NCBI RefSeq assembly: GCF_900111445.1
Contig: NZ_FOHE01000006.1
Coordinates: forward strand, 149,499 to 213,498
DNA length: 64,000 nt
DNA from: Oceanobacillus limi
GTDB taxonomy: Bacteria; Bacillota; Bacilli; Bacillales; Amphibacillaceae
Direction of reading: 5' to 3'
This document shows positions 17,164 through 25,846 of the stretch, piece by piece (position 1 is the first letter of the stretch; each line of letters opens with the position of its first letter). A program made the position numbers and the translations under genes. The notes under the pieces are model-generated. The model was not told the DNA's origin. It made no database searches and was given only the letters and a program-made list of their open reading frames with translations.

Positions 17164-17205
17164 GGTGCCTGGCACCTGTCGAACATGCATTAAGTGACAG
17201 GCGCC
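17164..17205. repeat. Palindromic repeat copy 6 (diverged)
   Basis: GGTGCCTGGCACCTGTCGAA then an imperfect right arm ending GTGACAGGCGCC. The pairing is broken in the middle, so this is an older or damaged copy, between divergently transcribed genes. Confidence 0.75.
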
Positions 17206-17251
17206 TCATTCCACATTATAATAGTTAGATAAGAGGTTAGGAGGGATGATG

Positions 17252-17893
17252 ATGGCCGATACGCATACGTTCTCTAAGGGGGAGGAAATTGCAAACGCAA
17301 TAACACATGGTATTGGCGCTGTTTTAAGTCTTGCTGGATTAGTTATATTAATCGTTTTTTCTTCCATACATGGATCCCCTTGGCATATCATAAGTTTTAC
17401 GATATTTGGTGCAACGATGTTCATTCTATATATGTCTTCAACACTGGTACACGCACTGCCACCTGGCAAAGTAAAGGATTTATTTGAGATATTTGATCAT
17501 TCTTCCATCTATTTTTTTATTGCTGGTACATATACACCATTTACCTTTATCGTCATTCAGGGGGCACTTGGATGGACTATGTTTGGAATTGTTTGGGGCC
17601 TAGCAATAGCTGGAACAGTGTTTAAATCATTTTTTGTAAAAAAATATTTATTTACCTCAACTATTTTATATGTCGTTATGGGCTGGATGATTGTGATCGG
17701 ATGGTATCGAATTATTGATAATCTAAGCTTCAATGGGGTGGTTTTACTCGTAGTTGGTGGTTTATGTTATACGATTGGCGCTGTTTTCTATGTTTGGAGA
17801 GGATTTAAATATCATCACATGGTGTGGCATCTTTTTGTCATTGCAGGGTCAACGGCACATTTTTTCTGTGTGCTATTTTATTTGTTACCATAA
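17252..17893 (+). CDS. Hemolysin III / PAQR family membrane protein
   Basis: About 213 residues with seven hydrophobic segments. Conserved family residues are visible: EEIANAITHGIGAVLSLAG at the N-terminus, SSTLVHALPPGKVKDLFEIF and DHSSIYFFIAGTYTPF, and the C-terminal MVWHLFVIAGSTAHFF, whose His residues bind metal in this superfamily. The family (YplQ/TrhA in B. subtilis) affects membrane energetics; true hemolysin activity is doubtful. Three ATGs in tandem occur; 17252 has the best spacing from AGGAGGG, 17246 and 17249 being too close. Confidence 0.88.
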   Translation: MADTHTFSKGEEIANAITHGIGAVLSLAGLVILIVFSSIHGSPWHIISFTIFGATMFILYMSSTLVHALPPGKVKDLFEIFDHSSIYFFIAGTYTPFTFIVIQGALGWTMFGIVWGLAIAGTVFKSFFVKKYLFTSTILYVVMGWMIVIGWYRIIDNLSFNGVVLLVVGGLCYTIGAVFYVWRGFKYHHMVWHLFVIAGSTAHFFCVLFYLLP

Positions 17894-17945
17894 TAAGGAA
17901 GGGTTACAATAGGGATATAATAGATGAATGAAGGAGTTGTACAGG

Positions 17946-18419
17946 TTGTATCGAACAAAAGAGGATTTCTTAAACGATTGGACAAATGCTTCTCGTGGTA
18001 CGCTTCAAGTACTTGAGGTACTCACAGATGATACCTTAAATCAAGCTATCGTGGAAGATCATAGTACATTAGGTTGGCTAGGATGGCATTTAGCTACAAG
18101 TCCAGTATTTTTTGCGGGACAAGTTGGGCTTTCTGTAACACCAGCAAAAGGTGAAAGTGTACCAACAAAAGCAACAGAAATTGTGGAAGCTTATCAAAAA
18201 ATTTCAGATGAGTTAAAACGAGAAGTAGAAAAAACGCTAACAGATGAGAAAATGATTGAGACTGTAGAGAGTTTCGGTAAGCAAACACCAAGGGGAGCGT
18301 TATTAAGAGTATTAATTGACCATCAAACACACCATCGTGGTCAGATGACCGTTCTACTTCGACAAGCAGGTCTACCTGTCCCAGGGGTTATGGGACCAAC
18401 GAAAGAGGATCAAAAATAA
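17946..18419 (+). CDS. DinB family protein
   Basis: About 157 residues of the DinB/YfiT four-helix metal-binding fold. Likely metal ligands are the His in GWLGWHLATSP and the pair in DHQTHHRGQMTVLLRQAG. The TTG at 17946 (MYRTKEDFLNDW) is preferred because AAGGAG precedes it by nine bases; the in-frame ATG at 17928 lies before that site. DinB proteins include thiol transferases and hydrolases, and the reaction here is unknown. Confidence 0.85.
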   Translation: MYRTKEDFLNDWTNASRGTLQVLEVLTDDTLNQAIVEDHSTLGWLGWHLATSPVFFAGQVGLSVTPAKGESVPTKATEIVEAYQKISDELKREVEKTLTDEKMIETVESFGKQTPRGALLRVLIDHQTHHRGQMTVLLRQAGLPVPGVMGPTKEDQK

Positions 18420-18430
18420 ATATCGATTTC

Positions 18431-18476
18431 AAAAGCACATGTTTTTTTATCAAATGACAAGAATCATGTGCTTTTT
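18431..18476 (+). terminator. Terminator after the DinB gene
   Basis: AAAAGCACATG pairs with CATGTGCTTTTT across a 23-base loop, with a T tail. Confidence 0.8.
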
Positions 18477-18594
18477 ATATTATCCAAAAATAACTAAATG
18501 AAGTCCGAGGGGAGTGTAGAGGCTTTCGTTTCAGCTTTCAGCTGTCGCAAATGAAATCTATCAAAAGATATTTTTAAACGAAAGGAGGATCAGA

Positions 18595-18903
18595 ATGCCG
18601 TTAGAGCAAGGAGTAATCGAATTAATAATTGTTGGAGTTTCTATTTTTATAGGTATTTCAGTAGTATTCACCCTCTATCTATGGATAAAGAACCGAAATC
18701 TTAGGACTGGATATTTGTTTGTATTACTCCATTTTGTTATTTTCTCTTTTTCGATATATTTTCTCATAAAAGCAATTTCGTTTGATTACATGCATCCGAT
18801 GGCTTCAGAGGAGATTTCATTGGAAATAGGGATCTCTGGAGTGCTTTGGGCAGGCAGTATTGTTTGTTTAATTTATGGGATAATGCAGCTGTCGAAAAGG
18901 TAG
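18595..18903 (+). CDS. Small membrane protein, three helices
   Basis: A 102-residue protein with hydrophobic segments at about residues 9-30, 38-60 and 78-96 (GISGVLWAGSIVCLIYGIMQ). A perfect AAAGGAGG ribosome site precedes it. No family is recognised. It stands alone between a terminator and the flotillin remnant. Confidence 0.6.
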   Translation: MPLEQGVIELIIVGVSIFIGISVVFTLYLWIKNRNLRTGYLFVLLHFVIFSFSIYFLIKAISFDYMHPMASEEISLEIGISGVLWAGSIVCLIYGIMQLSKR

Positions 18904-19128
18904 ATCCATAAGGGACAATCACTTTGTATGTTATTGCTATTTTTCTATTGATCAATTGACATGGTTATGGGTTCCTTTGGGCTAAAAGTAAATTGAAGAA
19001 CTTTTAATTTTTCAAGCAACATTTCCTGCGAAGTTCTTAGATCCGTTTCCATTTAATACGTTCGTAGTAGGGGGCAATTGTGTATTCAACGCAAATCACC
19101 CGAATATATACGTGGAGAGGGAGTGGAT

Positions 19129-19479
19129 TTGTACGTGCTACAAGATGCTTTTCTTTTTGTAACTTTCATTGTCATCGGTGCCATTGTGCTTGTGGTGGGA
19201 CTTATTACCCTAATTATTTTCAGGTTCCGATACAAAACTGCTAGTTCGAATGAAGCGCTTATTGTTACAGGACCGAATTTAGGTGATCCAGAGAAAGAGA
19301 AAAATGTTTTCCAAGATGACAATGGCCGATAAGTTAAGATTATTCGTGGTGGTGGCTATCGCTTACGAATGTTTCAAACATCAACCCCAATCGATTTAAC
19401 ATCTTTCCAGTTACAAGTTGACTCGGATAAAGCATATATGAAGGAAGGGATTCATTTCCTTTTGTATGCTGTAAAGTAG
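19129..19479 (+). pseudogene. Flotillin (FloT/YuaG) N-terminal remnant
   Basis: The frame from TTG 19129 encodes a membrane hairpin then RYKTASSNEALIVTGPNLG, as in flotillins (KYRTAGPDEALIVTGSYLG in B. subtilis). It meets TAA at 19330-19332. The same frame then continues VKIIRGGGYRLRMFQTSTPI and IDLTSFQLQVDS, matching the next flotillin segment, and stops for good at 19479. The remaining roughly 400 residues (SPFH core and coiled coil) are absent. This is a decayed gene with an in-frame stop and a large 3' deletion. Confidence 0.8.
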
Positions 19480-19552
19480 TAATTCAATTCCATACTAGTA
19501 CTTTGCAACAAAATGTTATAGTAGAGGAAAGCGATTTAGGGAGGAAATTGAA

Positions 19553-20578
19553 ATGATAAAAGTTGGCATTATTGGTGGAGGATTTGGATTGAAAGTCCAA
19601 GCACCTATTATTGATTCACACCCAGATATGACTGTTACTGCGGTTAGTACAGTAAATCGTCATCAACTACCTGAAGAAATGGATTGTTTAAAGCATACAC
19701 CTATTCATTATAAAAATTGGCAGGAAATGGTTACCCGTGAAAAAGTTGAATTACTGTTTGTTAGTTCCATGCCAATTCACCATTTTAAGATGGTAAAATA
19801 CGCCATTGAAAATGGAGTGAAACATATTGTCTGTGAAAAGCCTTTTACAACAACTAGTGATGAATCGAGAGAATTACTTCATTTAGCTGAAACGTATGAT
19901 GCAAAGGTATTTTTAGATTTTGAATGGCGTTATGTACCTGGACGACAAAAGATGAAAAAATTGCTTTTGGACCAATACGTTGGGGATATATTACATATGG
20001 AGTACCATGTATCAAATGCCCAGTACCAAAAAATGCTATCTAATCAGAGAGGTTGGTTAGGGGAGAAAGAAAAATTTGGTGGCATGCTAGGTGCTTTAGG
20101 ATCTCATATGATTGACTGCTTACGATGGTTGTCAGGTGAGGTTAAAGTGGTAAATGGAATGGTCCATACGCATGTTCCAGAAGGTGCAGGAGAAGTAAGA
20201 GATGCTGATGATTCGTTTTTTATACACGGAGTAACAATAGACAATGCTACCTTTTCGCTACAGCTTGTTACAGGGGTTAATCATGGTTTTGGATCAAGCT
20301 TAAAAGTATTCGGCACACAAGGTACGGTAGCCTTAATCAATGATAAACAGCTGGCAGCAGGAAAAGCGAATGAGAAAATGATGGAAAGCATTGAAGAATA
20401 TGAAAAGGAAATCCCTAGTCATTTATCGGAACGAACAAAATCCTATTTTCCAGCATTTTATACATATGTAACAAGGCTATATGATTATCTAGTAAATGGA
20501 AATGAAGACCCTGATCTAGCTACAATCGAAGATGGACACAGAAGTCAAGAAATTATTGATACGATACTAGAATCATAG
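19553..20578 (+). CDS. Gfo/Idh/MocA family oxidoreductase
   Basis: A 341-residue NAD(P)-dependent sugar or inositol-type dehydrogenase. The N-terminus KVGIIGGGFGLKVQAPIIDS is the nucleotide-binding loop. HIVCEKPFTTTSDESRELL carries the family EKP motif, and GGMLGALGSHMIDCLRWLSG the catalytic-region Gly/His residues. AGGGAGG precedes the ATG. The substrate is unknown, and neighbouring genes give no pathway clue. Confidence 0.88.
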   Translation: MIKVGIIGGGFGLKVQAPIIDSHPDMTVTAVSTVNRHQLPEEMDCLKHTPIHYKNWQEMVTREKVELLFVSSMPIHHFKMVKYAIENGVKHIVCEKPFTTTSDESRELLHLAETYDAKVFLDFEWRYVPGRQKMKKLLLDQYVGDILHMEYHVSNAQYQKMLSNQRGWLGEKEKFGGMLGALGSHMIDCLRWLSGEVKVVNGMVHTHVPEGAGEVRDADDSFFIHGVTIDNATFSLQLVTGVNHGFGSSLKVFGTQGTVALINDKQLAAGKANEKMMESIEEYEKEIPSHLSERTKSYFPAFYTYVTRLYDYLVNGNEDPDLATIEDGHRSQEIIDTILES

Positions 20579-20605
20579 AATATTTCTCTGTAAAGGGGGA
20601 GGGCA

Positions 20606-21205
20606 ATGGAGAATTGGCTTACTGATATTATGAATGAATTTGGGTACATCGGAATTACGGCTCTCATTGCGTTTGAAAATATATTCCCTCCCATTCCTTC
20701 TGAAGTTATATTGACATTCGGTGGGTTTTTAACCACTAGTACGAGCTTAAGTATTTTTGGAGTGATTGCAGCGTCTACTGCTGGTTCTGTTGTTGGTGCG
20801 ATCGTTTTATATATAATTGGCCTGCAATTGGATGTAAGCCGGTTAGAAAAAGTTATTGATCGATGGGGACGTTACTTACGAATTACGAAAGATGATCTTT
20901 ACCGTGCAGATGCATGGTTTGATAAATATGGGGTCTGGACCGTTTTCTTTTGCCGATTTGTTCCATTGATTCGTAGCCTGATTTCGGTACCAGCTGGAAT
21001 GTCTAATATGAATGTTGGTTTATTTCTTCTCTTTACTTCATTGGGGACAATTATTTGGAATAGTGTTCTGGTTATATTGGGTGCTTCTGTAGGGGAATCT
21101 TGGGAAGTTATTATAGAATACATGGAAGTTTATTCCAAAGTGATTTACGTGGGATTGATCGTTCTAACAGTTTTCTTACTTTATATCTTGTTGAAACGCA
21201 AGTGA
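20606..21205 (+). CDS. DedA family membrane protein
   Basis: A 199-residue polytopic protein of the DedA/SNARE-associated family, now linked to flipping of undecaprenyl phosphate or other lipids. Conserved features are FENIFPPIPSEVILTFGGF with re-entrant prolines, and FFCRFVPLIRSLISVPAGMS. The ATG follows AAAGGGGGAGG. It starts 27 bp after the oxidoreductase and may share its transcript. Confidence 0.88.
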   Translation: MENWLTDIMNEFGYIGITALIAFENIFPPIPSEVILTFGGFLTTSTSLSIFGVIAASTAGSVVGAIVLYIIGLQLDVSRLEKVIDRWGRYLRITKDDLYRADAWFDKYGVWTVFFCRFVPLIRSLISVPAGMSNMNVGLFLLFTSLGTIIWNSVLVILGASVGESWEVIIEYMEVYSKVIYVGLIVLTVFLLYILLKRK

Positions 21206-21344
21206 AGGGAAGGAATCATCTCATTGATTGAAAATTAATTTAATCCAATTTTGCTGTAAGGGGCGATTGGTTAAATTTAGATATAAAAAAGAAAGGTATT
21301 GATTATTAGATTCAAATAAAGCAATGAAGAAATGAGGGGTTACA

Positions 21345-21905
21345 TTGAAGCGGAGTTTCTTAGATCAATTTTACACCGTGGATCCAGTTTCTGGTGACTA
21401 TATCATTGAAATTGCCTTGAAGGAGTACGATGATATTTTTAACACTTGGGATTCCTCTATCTATAATATTCGAGATTTAGATGGGAGTCTTAAGTCATTT
21501 TTGGAGGATTGTTCATACGATATTGCACCTAGAAAAAATATTGTTTTACGATTCAATATGCAGAATCAAACCAGAAATCCATTGATGGAAAAAAAGATTG
21601 AGACAGGAATTCGCAATTATTTTAATTATTGCCTACATTTGACGAGGAACAAGTTTTCAATCAAGCGAAAGAAAACGGCGCTTTATATACTGGTTTCCTT
21701 CTTATTCACAGTACCTTCCGTTTATTTTCAAGCAATAAATGATCACGACGTCGTATCTGAACTAGTATTACTAAGCTTAACTGTTGGTGGATGGGTATTT
21801 CTTTGGGAAGCATTTTATCAACTGTTCATTCAAAGTAGTGATTTGTCTAAGAAAAAGAAGCAATATAGACGGATAGTAAATTCACCAATTCTATTTCATT
21901 ATTAA
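21345..21905 (+). CDS. Membrane protein of unknown function
   Basis: A 186-residue protein with a soluble N-terminal half (KRSFLDQFYTVDPVSGDYII, later IAPRKNIVLRFNMQNQT) and two helices near residues 106-155. A TTG start follows GAGGGGT. The N-terminal pattern 'YDDIFNTWDSSIYNIRDLD...LKSFLEDCSYDIA' looks conserved in Firmicutes, but I do not know a name for it. No neighbour suggests a role. Confidence 0.55.
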   Translation: MKRSFLDQFYTVDPVSGDYIIEIALKEYDDIFNTWDSSIYNIRDLDGSLKSFLEDCSYDIAPRKNIVLRFNMQNQTRNPLMEKKIETGIRNYFNYCLHLTRNKFSIKRKKTALYILVSFLFTVPSVYFQAINDHDVVSELVLLSLTVGGWVFLWEAFYQLFIQSSDLSKKKKQYRRIVNSPILFHY

Positions 21906-21908
21906 TTA

Positions 21909-21937
21909 AAGGCTTCCAGCACTTTGTTGGAAGCCTT
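21909..21937. terminator. Bidirectional terminator
   Basis: AAGGCTTCCA / TGGAAGCCTT hairpin between convergent genes; T-rich tails are weak. Confidence 0.65.
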
Positions 21938-22286
21938 AGTCATTGTATTCAAATTCTGTAACTTGATCTTCTTCTCCGGTACTATAGCTTAGGTAATTAT
22001 AATTAGAGGTCGGAACTCGTTTCACAACTATTCCATTTTCATCTTCGTAAATCTCATATTCTCGATAAGTTTCTATAATTTCCCTATTTTTTTCAATCGT
22101 TTCTTCTAAGACATATTGTGTAGAAGAGGGGAGTGTTGGTTCTTCCATCGTAACACTAACACTTTCTGTTTCATCATTTAGTATATAATGATTGGATTTA
22201 CGGTCATCCATAACCGTTTGCGCTTCTAAGAAACCAACTAGAACAAATACCCCCAGTAATCCGAGGATTGAAAAAATTACCCGCAT
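21936..22286 (-). CDS. Membrane-anchored hypothetical protein
   Basis: 116 residues with an N-terminal hydrophobic anchor (MRVIFSILGLLGVFVLVGFL) and an acidic extracellular-type tail rich in Glu and Tyr. ATG 22286 follows AAAGGGG. The longer open frame to 22430 is translation of repeat copy 7 and is not used. No family is recognised. Confidence 0.55.
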   Translation of the reverse strand: MRVIFSILGLLGVFVLVGFLEAQTVMDDRKSNHYILNDETESVSVTMEEPTLPSSTQYVLEETIEKNREIIETYREYEIYEDENGIVVKRVPTSNYNYLSYSTGEEDQVTEFEYND

Positions 22287-22348
22287 GTAAATAACCCCTT
22301 TCTCATACTCGCATAGTAATATATATGCATGTACACCTAAAAAAAGAA

Positions 22349-22389
22349 GGTGCCAGGCACTTGTCGAGTTTCGACAAGTGCCTGGCACC
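22349..22389. repeat. Palindromic repeat copy 7
   Basis: GGTGCCAGGCACTTGTCGA / complement, 41 bp, 4 nt after the stop of the ABC-F gene (minus strand) with an A-rich flank that would give a U tail on that strand. Confidence 0.92.
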
Positions 22390-22393
22390 GGTT

Positions 22394-23950
22394 TTAAAAT
22401 GCTTTGGTAGTCCAGTTTTCGCAGTTCCATTTGTTTGTAATAATTTCTTCGTAAAATTCCGGTTCGTGAGAGATGAGGAGTAAGCTTCCTTTGTATTCCT
22501 TAAGAGCTTGTTTCAGTTCGTCTTTTGCGTCTTGGTCCAAATGATTTGTTGGTTCATCGAGTACCAGTAAATTTGTCTCTTTATTTATAAGCTTGCATAA
22601 GCGAACCTTTGCCTTTTCCCCACCGCTTAGCACCTGTACTTTACTTTCAATGTGTTTGGTGGTTAGTCCACATTTTGCCAAAGAAGCTCGAACCTCATAT
22701 TGTGTGATATGCGGGAATTCGTCCCAAACTTCTTCTATACAGGTGTTTTGGTTATCAACCTTAATCTCTTGTTCAAAATAACCGATATGCAAATGTTCAC
22801 CACGTTCAACTTGGCCAGAAATAGCAGGAATTTCTCCTAGAATACTCCGAAGTAATGTTGTCTTACCAATTCCATTAGCACCATAAAGAGCTATTTTTTG
22901 CCCGCGTTCCATTGTTAGATTTAATGGCTTTGAAAGAGGTTCATCATATCCGATAACAAGGTCCCTTGTTTCGAATAAATATTTACTAGGAGTTCGGGCA
23001 GGTTGGAAACGAAATTCCGGCTTTGGTTTTTCAGCATCGAGCTCAATGATGTCCATTTTATCCAGCTTTTTTTGGCGAGACATGGCCATTTTGCTAGTTG
23101 CAGCATTCGCTTTATTTCGTGCAACAAAGTCCTTTAAGTTGGCAATTTCTTTTTGTTGTTTCTTATAGGCTGCCTCTAATTGTTGTTTTTTCATCTCATA
23201 TACCCTTACAAACTCATCATAATCACCTGGATAGCGTGTTAGTTCTTGATTTTCCATATGATAAATTAAATTTACAACACTGTTTAAAAATGGAATATCA
23301 TGTGAAATTAAAATAAAGGCATGCTCGTATTCCAGTAAATAATTTCGTAACCATTCAATATGCTCGACATCTAGATAATTCGTTGGCTCATCCAATAGCA
23401 ATATATCCGGCTTTTCTAACAATAGTTTTGCGAGTAATACTTTCGTCCGCTGACCACCACTTAAATCATTGACATCTTTTTCCAAACCAAAGTCATCTAA
23501 CCCAAGTCCGTTGGCGATCTCTTCCACTTTAGCATCGATTGTGTAAAAATCGTTGTTTGTTAGGGAATCTTGCATCCGCCCAGTTTCTTCAAGCAACTGT
23601 TCAAGTTCTTCTGGTTCCACTTCTCCCATTTTAGCAAAGAGTTGATTCATTTCTTCTTCCATATCATATAAATATTGAAATGCTGTTCGTAATACATCTC
23701 GGATCGTCATTCCTTGTTTCAACACGGCATGCTGATCCAAATAACCAACACGTGTATGTTTTGACCAAGTTATATTTCCTGCGTCAGGCTCTAACTTTCC
23801 AGTAATTATATTCATGAATGTAGACTTACCTTCACCATTGGCACCAATAAGCCCAATATGTTCTCCTTGTAGTAATCGAAAAGACACGCTTTCGAAAATC
23901 GCACGATCTCCAAAACCGTGGCTAAGATTTTTTACCGTTAGTAAACTCAT
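22394..23950 (-). CDS. ykpA: ABC-F ATPase (YkpA/YbiT-like)
   Basis: A 518-residue soluble protein with two ABC cassettes and no membrane part; ABC-F proteins act on the ribosome. First cassette: Walker A GANGEGKST, signature LSGGQRTK, Walker B DILLLDEPTNYLDVEH. A charged interdomain linker (EMKKQQLEAAYKKQQKEIAN) follows. Second cassette: GANGIGKTT, LSGGEKAK, LLVLDEPTNHLDQD. Linker and length fit the YkpA/YbiT subgroup rather than antibiotic-resistance ABC-Fs. The C-terminus ends four bases before a palindromic repeat. Confidence 0.88.
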   Translation of the reverse strand: MSLLTVKNLSHGFGDRAIFESVSFRLLQGEHIGLIGANGEGKSTFMNIITGKLEPDAGNITWSKHTRVGYLDQHAVLKQGMTIRDVLRTAFQYLYDMEEEMNQLFAKMGEVEPEELEQLLEETGRMQDSLTNNDFYTIDAKVEEIANGLGLDDFGLEKDVNDLSGGQRTKVLLAKLLLEKPDILLLDEPTNYLDVEHIEWLRNYLLEYEHAFILISHDIPFLNSVVNLIYHMENQELTRYPGDYDEFVRVYEMKKQQLEAAYKKQQKEIANLKDFVARNKANAATSKMAMSRQKKLDKMDIIELDAEKPKPEFRFQPARTPSKYLFETRDLVIGYDEPLSKPLNLTMERGQKIALYGANGIGKTTLLRSILGEIPAISGQVERGEHLHIGYFEQEIKVDNQNTCIEEVWDEFPHITQYEVRASLAKCGLTTKHIESKVQVLSGGEKAKVRLCKLINKETNLLVLDEPTNHLDQDAKDELKQALKEYKGSLLLISHEPEFYEEIITNKWNCENWTTKAF

Positions 23951-24036
23951 ATTAATACACCTATTCCTTCCAAATTACGCTTCTGTACATTATATATGTC
24001 ATTTATAAAAAACGATAGGGGAATCCTTTAAAATTA

Positions 24037-24069
24037 AAAAGGGAAGCCAAATTATCAGGCTTCCCTTTT
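24037..24069 (-). terminator. Terminator of the yabR homologue
   Basis: AAGGGAAGCC / GGCTTCCCTT hairpin with a T tract on the minus strand, 31 bp after the gene. Confidence 0.8.
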
Positions 24070-24099
24070 GTATATAATGAAGTGGAAATAAGGGCGTAA

Positions 24100-24546
24100 T
24101 TATCCGCGTCTGCCGCCTCTACCGCCTCTTTTTCCTTCTGTATTACGTTTAAGTGTAGATAAATTTTCTTCACTATTCTTTAAAAACTTCGCCATTTTAT
24201 CTTCAAAACTTTCCTTCGGTTGGAATTTTCCTTTCGAACGAAAGTCGTTAGAGCGTTTTCCACCTTTATACGATGACGATGGACGTTTATCATATGAATT
24301 TGTTTCTTTTGGCTTATCGATTGCTTTTTTAATAGAGAGCGCAATTTTACCGTCTTTTTCACTAATAATCTTTACTTCCGTTTGATCTCCTACTGTAAGA
24401 TGATCATTTACGTCTTTAACATAGCTGTCGGCAACTTCACTAATGTGAACAAGACCTGTTTCTCCGCTAGGAAGCTCTACGAATGCTCCAAAATTAGTAA
24501 TACCTGTTACTTTACCTTTTACTTTACTGCCTATTTCGATTGACAA
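24100..24546 (-). CDS. yabR: S1-domain RNA-binding protein (YabR-like)
   Basis: A 148-residue protein. Residues 1-72 form a single S1 RNA-binding domain (GSKVKGKVTGITNFGAFVEL, GLVHISEVADSYVKDVND). A basic, Ser/Lys-rich linker follows, then SFEDKMAKFLKNSEENLSTL and a Gly/Arg-rich tail (GKRGGRGGRRG), as in B. subtilis YabR. The TTG start follows GAGGGGG. In most bacilli yabR sits between divIC and spoIIE, but here it stands alone next to degV, so it may be a relocated or second copy. Confidence 0.82.
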   Translation of the reverse strand: MSIEIGSKVKGKVTGITNFGAFVELPSGETGLVHISEVADSYVKDVNDHLTVGDQTEVKIISEKDGKIALSIKKAIDKPKETNSYDKRPSSSYKGGKRSNDFRSKGKFQPKESFEDKMAKFLKNSEENLSTLKRNTEGKRGGRGGRRG

Positions 24547-24784
24547 AAAAGTTCCCCCTCAATAATTTTAAGAACAACTTATTATAACAAATTCACACAA
24601 AATTTCAATCAGTGATTATTTCCTTTTCTTTTTTCTTACTTTCGATTGCCATAAAAAGGGCTTATCGTTTCTTATTTCTCTAAGCTATGAAGCTCAATTA
24701 CTGTTACAAATTCTGCAATTTGTGATACTAATTTCATGACTTGCTTACATATTCTAAAGCACAAGTTAAAAATAGCACCTAGTA

Positions 24785-24820
24785 TTAATACTTGGTATTA
24801 CAAATAAATAATGATATTAT
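24785..24820 (+). promoter_or_regulatory. degV promoter with overlapping inverted repeat
   Basis: TTGGTA (24792-24797), exactly 17 bp, TATTAT (24815-24820) is a good sigma-A promoter. The inverted repeat TAATAC-TTG-GTATTA covers the -35 box. It resembles the FapR operator pattern TTAGTAC-N3-GTACTAA (remembered) with transitions at the G and C. Any regulator is unproven. Confidence 0.6.
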
Positions 24821-24858
24821 CATAAATAATAAGAAGGCTGGAGAGGAGTGTTGGTGTA

Positions 24859-25716
24859 TTGAAAAAAAAGAAAATTGCATTCGTAACGGATAGTACGGCT
24901 TATTTATCGAACCGGTTGCGTAATCATCCCGATGTATATGTGGTCCCAATAGTGGTTATATCAGAAGGGAATGAATATGAGGATGGGGTGGATCTAACGT
25001 CAGATCAGTTATATGAAATGATTCGAAGTAATAGGGAGGTACCCAAGACATCTCAACCAAATGTAAACCAATTTACAGCCTTGTATAAACAGCTGAGCGA
25101 AGAGTATGAGTCGGCAATAGCTATTCACGTCTCTAGTCAATTAAGTGGAACGATTCGAAGCTCGGAGGCTGGGAAACAGGAAGCGAAATTTGAGGTGGAA
25201 GTAATTGATTCCAACTCGTTATCCTTCGCCATTACAACGCTCATGGAAAAAGGACTAGAATTGGCTGAACAAGGTATGGAAGTACAGCAAATCCGTGTTG
25301 AACTACAGAGGGATGTTCCTAAATCTAGAAATTTAGTTTTATTAGGGAGTTTAGAACAGTTGTATAAAGGTGGAAGAATGTCTGGAGCTCAATTTCTATT
25401 GGGAAACTTACTACAAATCAAGCCGATATTATCCATCAATTCAGATGGAGAACTAGGATTACTTGAACGGGTTCGCTCAGAGAAAAAAGCTTTAAGTAAA
25501 GTCATTAATCTATTTAGACAATCCTACGATCAATCTAAGATTGAAAAGGTAGGAATTATGCATGGAAATGAACCTACCAAGGCAATGAAAGTAAAGGACT
25601 TAATTGAAAATGAAATCCCTGGACTTAATATAGTAATTGGTGAAATTAGCTCATCATTAGCTGTCCATGCCGGAGAAGGAACATTGGGAATCTTTTGGAC
25701 TGAAGAATCAGAATAG
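24859..25716 (+). CDS. DegV family fatty-acid-binding protein
   Basis: A 285-residue DegV/FakB-type protein. It binds a fatty acid and, in related systems, presents it to the kinase FakA. The opening KKIAFVTDSTAYLSNRL has the conserved DSTA motif. SRQ-like residues lie in KTSQPNVNQF, ISSQLSGTIRSSEAG carries the lipid-head-group-binding Ser/Thr, and GSLEQLYKGGRMSGA is the usual RxxLxxGGR-type motif. A TTG start follows GGAGAGGAG. The stop codon overlaps the first base of repeat copy 8. Confidence 0.88.
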   Translation: MKKKKIAFVTDSTAYLSNRLRNHPDVYVVPIVVISEGNEYEDGVDLTSDQLYEMIRSNREVPKTSQPNVNQFTALYKQLSEEYESAIAIHVSSQLSGTIRSSEAGKQEAKFEVEVIDSNSLSFAITTLMEKGLELAEQGMEVQQIRVELQRDVPKSRNLVLLGSLEQLYKGGRMSGAQFLLGNLLQIKPILSINSDGELGLLERVRSEKKALSKVINLFRQSYDQSKIEKVGIMHGNEPTKAMKVKDLIENEIPGLNIVIGEISSSLAVHAGEGTLGIFWTEESE

Positions 25717-25756
25717 GTGCCAGGCACTTGTCGTTATCCGACAAGTGCCTGGCACC
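25716..25756. repeat. Palindromic repeat copy 8
   Basis: GGTGCCAGGCACTTGTCG / complement; its first G is the last base of the degV stop codon TAG. Confidence 0.92.
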
Positions 25757-25846
25757 TATATTTTCTTTCAATTCCAAATTTTACAGCGATAAATTGGGGT
25801 TTTATGTTATTCTGTAAAGGAATAGTTTTTTTATGGGGGGTAAGCG

